From NCBI GenBank assembly GCA_009746045.1, contig RPFO01000296.1:3056798-3120797 (forward strand): a stretch of 64,000 bases of DNA. Reading direction: 5' to 3'. Below the pieces are notes generated by a model. The model saw only the letters and a program-made list of their open reading frames with translations, was not told the origin of the DNA and did not search any database. The DNA comes from Mesostigma viride. Its lineage: Eukaryota > Streptophyta > Mesostigmatophyceae > Mesostigmatales > Mesostigmataceae. The translations under genes and the position numbers were made by a program. Below, piece after piece: positions 61,509-64,000 of this stretch (position 1 is the stretch's first letter; the number at the start of each line of letters is the position of its first letter).

Positions 61509-62072
61509 AGCTGTGGCATGCCTTTGGCATGAAGGAGACTGGGGGTCTCTGCCCTTTCTCCTGTAGTGCACACACAGGGATTAAAAGCACTTCAGTGCTC
61601 CGTGACTCCCCAACGGGAGCACGTGTTTAATTAATTAATTAATCCTAACCAGTGGCCTGGCCCCAAGGACATTCCTAGAAAGATTGGTAAACCTGCCATG
61701 AACTATACACAGCAGTTGCTGGCCGACCTAGTGGTCCCAGAGTACGTAAGTTTGAACACCGCATTTCCTCCCTCTCTCTTGCTTGGACTGCTATATGCAG
61801 AACAAGCAGAGGTGGAAGACCATTGTCAGGGCTCACACGGCGCCAGCCCCTGTGGGCGAGCCAGCCCCCCCCCCCAAGGAGGAAGGGGCGCTTTGCAGAG
61901 TAGTTAGGATTTTCTTCTAGAGTAGCTAGGATTTTCTAGATTAGCTTAGAGTTAGCTTAGTTAGGTTCCGCGGCTTCGATCACCTCCATCCATCCGCAAG
62001 GGAATACGTGCTACATAATCTCCCACCAACGGCCGGAGCCATGTTATATTATTTTAATTTAGTAAGTGTATA

Positions 62073-62774
62073 TGTAACAACCAAATGTTACATCCAAAGT
62101 TTTCCTACTGTTGATCTTATTATGAGTTCTTGGGGACAATTATTTGGAAAGTTAGGAGGCTTCGACGTATGATTGATATTAGGCCTGCTGAGATTTGTCG
62201 AATTATTGTTCTACCCTCATTGGTCGTGGCCTGATCCACGTGGGGTACTTTGAATGGTCTAGTTCAGCCAGCTATAGATTCTCTTTAAGACTTTTGTACC
62301 TGGTGGATCTGGTTCCAGGTCATGGAGATTCTGTAGCGCTGGCCTTGTGTTGTTCTGTGAATTTTGAGGACAGGATCTTACCTTGAGTGATCCTCACATT
62401 CATGATTGGTCCTTTCGGGTTAGGATTGAGCCGACTCTGCATGCACGATGACTTTTATCCTGTTTGTGGAGGTCGTGGAAAGAAGCGTACGTGGGAACCA
62501 AACCTATGGTGTAATTCAAGGATTTCCTTGTTTCATCAAGCAATCAACCCTTGCCAAAAGTCAACTATAACTTCAACAGATAGTCGACTTGGAAACAACT
62601 TGTCTGTTGTGTCTAACAAGGGTGGGGACTCAATCCCTTAACTGTTGAAGCTTCATCTTCATTGCTGCTCTGGACGTGAAGTTATCTGTCAAGACTCTAA
62701 CCCAGGTATAAAGATCTTTTCACGCTAATGCTTATACTGAGGCTGTTGCAAACACAACATTTTTAGTCGTTACA
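62073..62774 (+). repeat. 5' LTR of an LTR retrotransposon (702 bp)
   Basis: Begins TGTAACAACC and ends GTCGTTACA, a TGTAAC/GTTACA terminal inverted repeat of the normal TG..CA type. A tRNA-type primer site follows directly. A related minus-strand LTR is at 51330-51760. The 3' LTR lies outside the window. Confidence 0.85.
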
Positions 62775-62790
62775 TTGGTATCGGAGGTTT
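62775..62790 (+). promoter_or_regulatory. Primer binding site, initiator tRNA-Met type
   Basis: TTGGTATCGGAGG follows the LTR. TGGTATCRGAG is complementary to the 3' end of initiator methionine tRNA, the usual primer of plant LTR elements. Confidence 0.8.
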
Positions 62791-62996
62791 CTACCTAGGT
62801 GTTGGTGGTCTTGATAGTATTAGTTCACGGTTAACAATGAAATTCATGCCCGACCCAGAGAGGGTACGTAATGCTGTGCGCTCGGACAGTTTTTAGAGTG
62901 TGACTCATCCTTATGTGACAGTCTTGCTCTGAGAACTGCCTTGAGCTCATAAGTCTTTAACGTCTCCCCAGTACGGCATGCGCGACCCATGGAGGA

Positions 62997-64000
62997 ATGA
63001 GTAACCCGGAGACACAACCACCGGAATCAAGTAAGAGAGTTGAAGATGCAACCACATCTTTAGCAGCTCCGCGACCTACCGGTGATGAAAGGGTTTTTTC
63101 ATCTACTCCCAGACGTCAACTATTTGGAGATACCACTTTAATGTCTGCTTCCCGCAGATATTCGCTGTCCGTCGGCCCAAAGTTCTCCATCTTGCCCCTC
63201 GGCGTGCAACCAGGCGAGCATTCCCTGCGTGGCGCTGGTAGAGGTGGACCCCGGTCTCCCAGCGTTGAGGACACGCGTTCGCCAGCACCCGAATACGGTT
63301 CGGCTATTCGTTTTGGCTACAACACCCTGCCGGGGAGAGACGGCACCCGTCTAGCGGCTGACGAGCTGACAGCGGAGAAAATTCGATTACAACATGAACG
63401 TGAGGAAGCTGCGAGAGCTAGAAGTGTGGCGGAAGCGCTGGAGAAGAGTGTGGGTAGGACTATTGCGCGTGTGCAGCAACTTGAGTCGCAAGGGCAGACG
63501 GGCGATGGAGAGTCTGTTTTCGTGGATCAACCGTCTCCAACACTGGGTACACGAAGGGTATATGCGGTTAACGCTCCTTTTGTTGTTGAGGGGACAGATG
63601 CACAGGGGTATGAGCCTCCACGGGTCTCGGTGGCTGCGACAATGCCGGAGAGTAAGGATGTGCCACGCGCCCCAGTGATGGAGCTCACGTCTTTGTACCC
63701 TCGTACTGTCCCTTTTCCCAAGGTGGAGTCGGTAGACAAGCTGACAGTCGCTGACCAACCTCACCCATCGCAGCTTTGACCATTTCTCAACCAAGTTTCA
63801 GGATGTCTTCGCCATACACTTCGCCAACTACGGGCCCAAGGCAGAGGAACGCCTTACGATGGACATTAGGATGGACATTAGGCAGCGGATGAGCGACAGT
63901 GCCAGTGACCGTTTTGATGAGTTTCTGCGCTCTGTGGCTGGACGTGCGTGCACCGACCTCCCCTCTCTTTTGCTGGGCTTTCGCCGGTTTCTGTTATACC
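62997..64000 (+). CDS. Gag of the rightmost LTR retrotransposon, incomplete
   Basis: The ATG at 62997 (MSNPETQPPESSKRVEDATT) opens a 260-residue frame to 63779, with a charged helix IRLQHEREEAARARSVAEAL. Near 63775 a one-base shift opens FDHFSTKFQDVFAIHFANYG ... RFDEFLRSVAGRACTDLPSL, open to the window edge. This reads like a gag capsid-type helical region. A real frameshift, a programmed one or a sequence error are all possible. The family (Gypsy or Copia) cannot be told without pol. Confidence 0.6.

Larger units (their letters stand above)
59620..61642 (+). mobile_element. 5'-truncated ORF1-type LINE, itself interrupted
   Basis: Carries ORF1 (to about 60735), a 3' untranslated region to 61030, an inserted minus-strand LINE (61031-61508), then the rest of its 3' end with hairpin and (TTAA)n tail. 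Target duplication TCCTRACCAGT. No ORF2 lies between ORF1 and the tail. Confidence 0.8.
59464..62072 (+). mobile_element. LINE ORF2 remnant, split by another LINE
   Basis: 59464-59619 encodes ARTSQVDTDLGRAGPQRLGQ plus PGRHIS; 61643-61918 continues with WPGPKDIPRK, GKPAMNYTQQLLADLVVP and RWKTIVRAHTAPAPVGEPAP (some frame shifts). The two parts are consecutive in the intact homologue at 38300-38050 (minus). TCCTGACCAGT (59609-59619) and TCCTAACCAGT (61643-61653) flank the inserted LINE. The 3' end with CTCCCACCAACGGCCGGAG lies near 62020-62040. Confidence 0.75.

Overview
The window looks like nuclear DNA of a eukaryote, most plausibly a green alga. The reasons are short plant-type telomere-like CCCTAAA motifs, spliceosomal GT..AG introns, cysteine-type leucine-rich repeats, and a mixed load of copia-like, LINE, piggyBac and Mutator-like elements. 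I cannot name the species. Most of the 64 kb is nested mobile DNA and tandem repeats. Only one ordinary host gene is clear, a leucine-rich-repeat protein at 43.2-45.4 kb (minus).

Region by region: 1-3.1 kb is the 3' end of a copia-like retrotransposon (CopA), running into a 2.1-kb minisatellite of about 71-bp units. At 7.4-23.3 kb lies a three-layer nest: a foldback element (arms 7438-7911 and 23008-23288) is split by a copia-like element on the plus strand (CopB, 7912-23002), which is split inside its integrase region by a second copia-like element on the minus strand (CopC, 11039-19207). Both insertions have 5-bp target duplications and nearly or fully identical LTRs. At 23.4-25.4 kb there are 381-bp tandem units with telomere-like motifs and about 1.15 kb of pure pyrimidine repeats. 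From 25.4 to 35.8 kb there is a multi-exon plus-strand gene cluster of unrecognised function. A roughly 20-bp GC-rich motif recurs in most of its introns, and one exon resembles a ParB/sulfiredoxin-type fold.

From 36 to 39.2 kb come fragments of several LINEs, then a piggyBac element between TTAA sites (39193-42533) and the LRR gene. A 7.2-kb element with 215-bp terminal inverted repeats (47025-54242) sits inside a small palindromic repeat whose empty relative is seen at 57.6 kb. It carries a Mutator-type SWIM zinc-finger ORF and later insertions: an ORF1-only LINE, a LINE tail with a large (CCCA)n expansion, and a minus-strand LTR. At 59.4-62.1 kb three LINEs are nested in one another, with target duplications. 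The window ends in the 5' LTR, primer site and gag of another LTR retrotransposon.

The strongest candidate for something undescribed is the copia-like family. In two copies a retropepsin-like domain with D-T-N instead of D-T-G lies between integrase and reverse transcriptase. LTRs end in AG..CT rather than TG..CA and begin with a hairpin whose sequence differs between elements while pairing is kept. In CopC, gag and integrase share a frame across a UGA-CUA stop context. Second come the intron motif family at 25-34 kb and an ORF1-only LINE family that shares a 3' hairpin and (TTAA)n tail with ORF2-bearing LINEs. Several ORFs are broken by single-base shifts, often at homopolymers, so some frameshifts may be assembly errors rather than decay.
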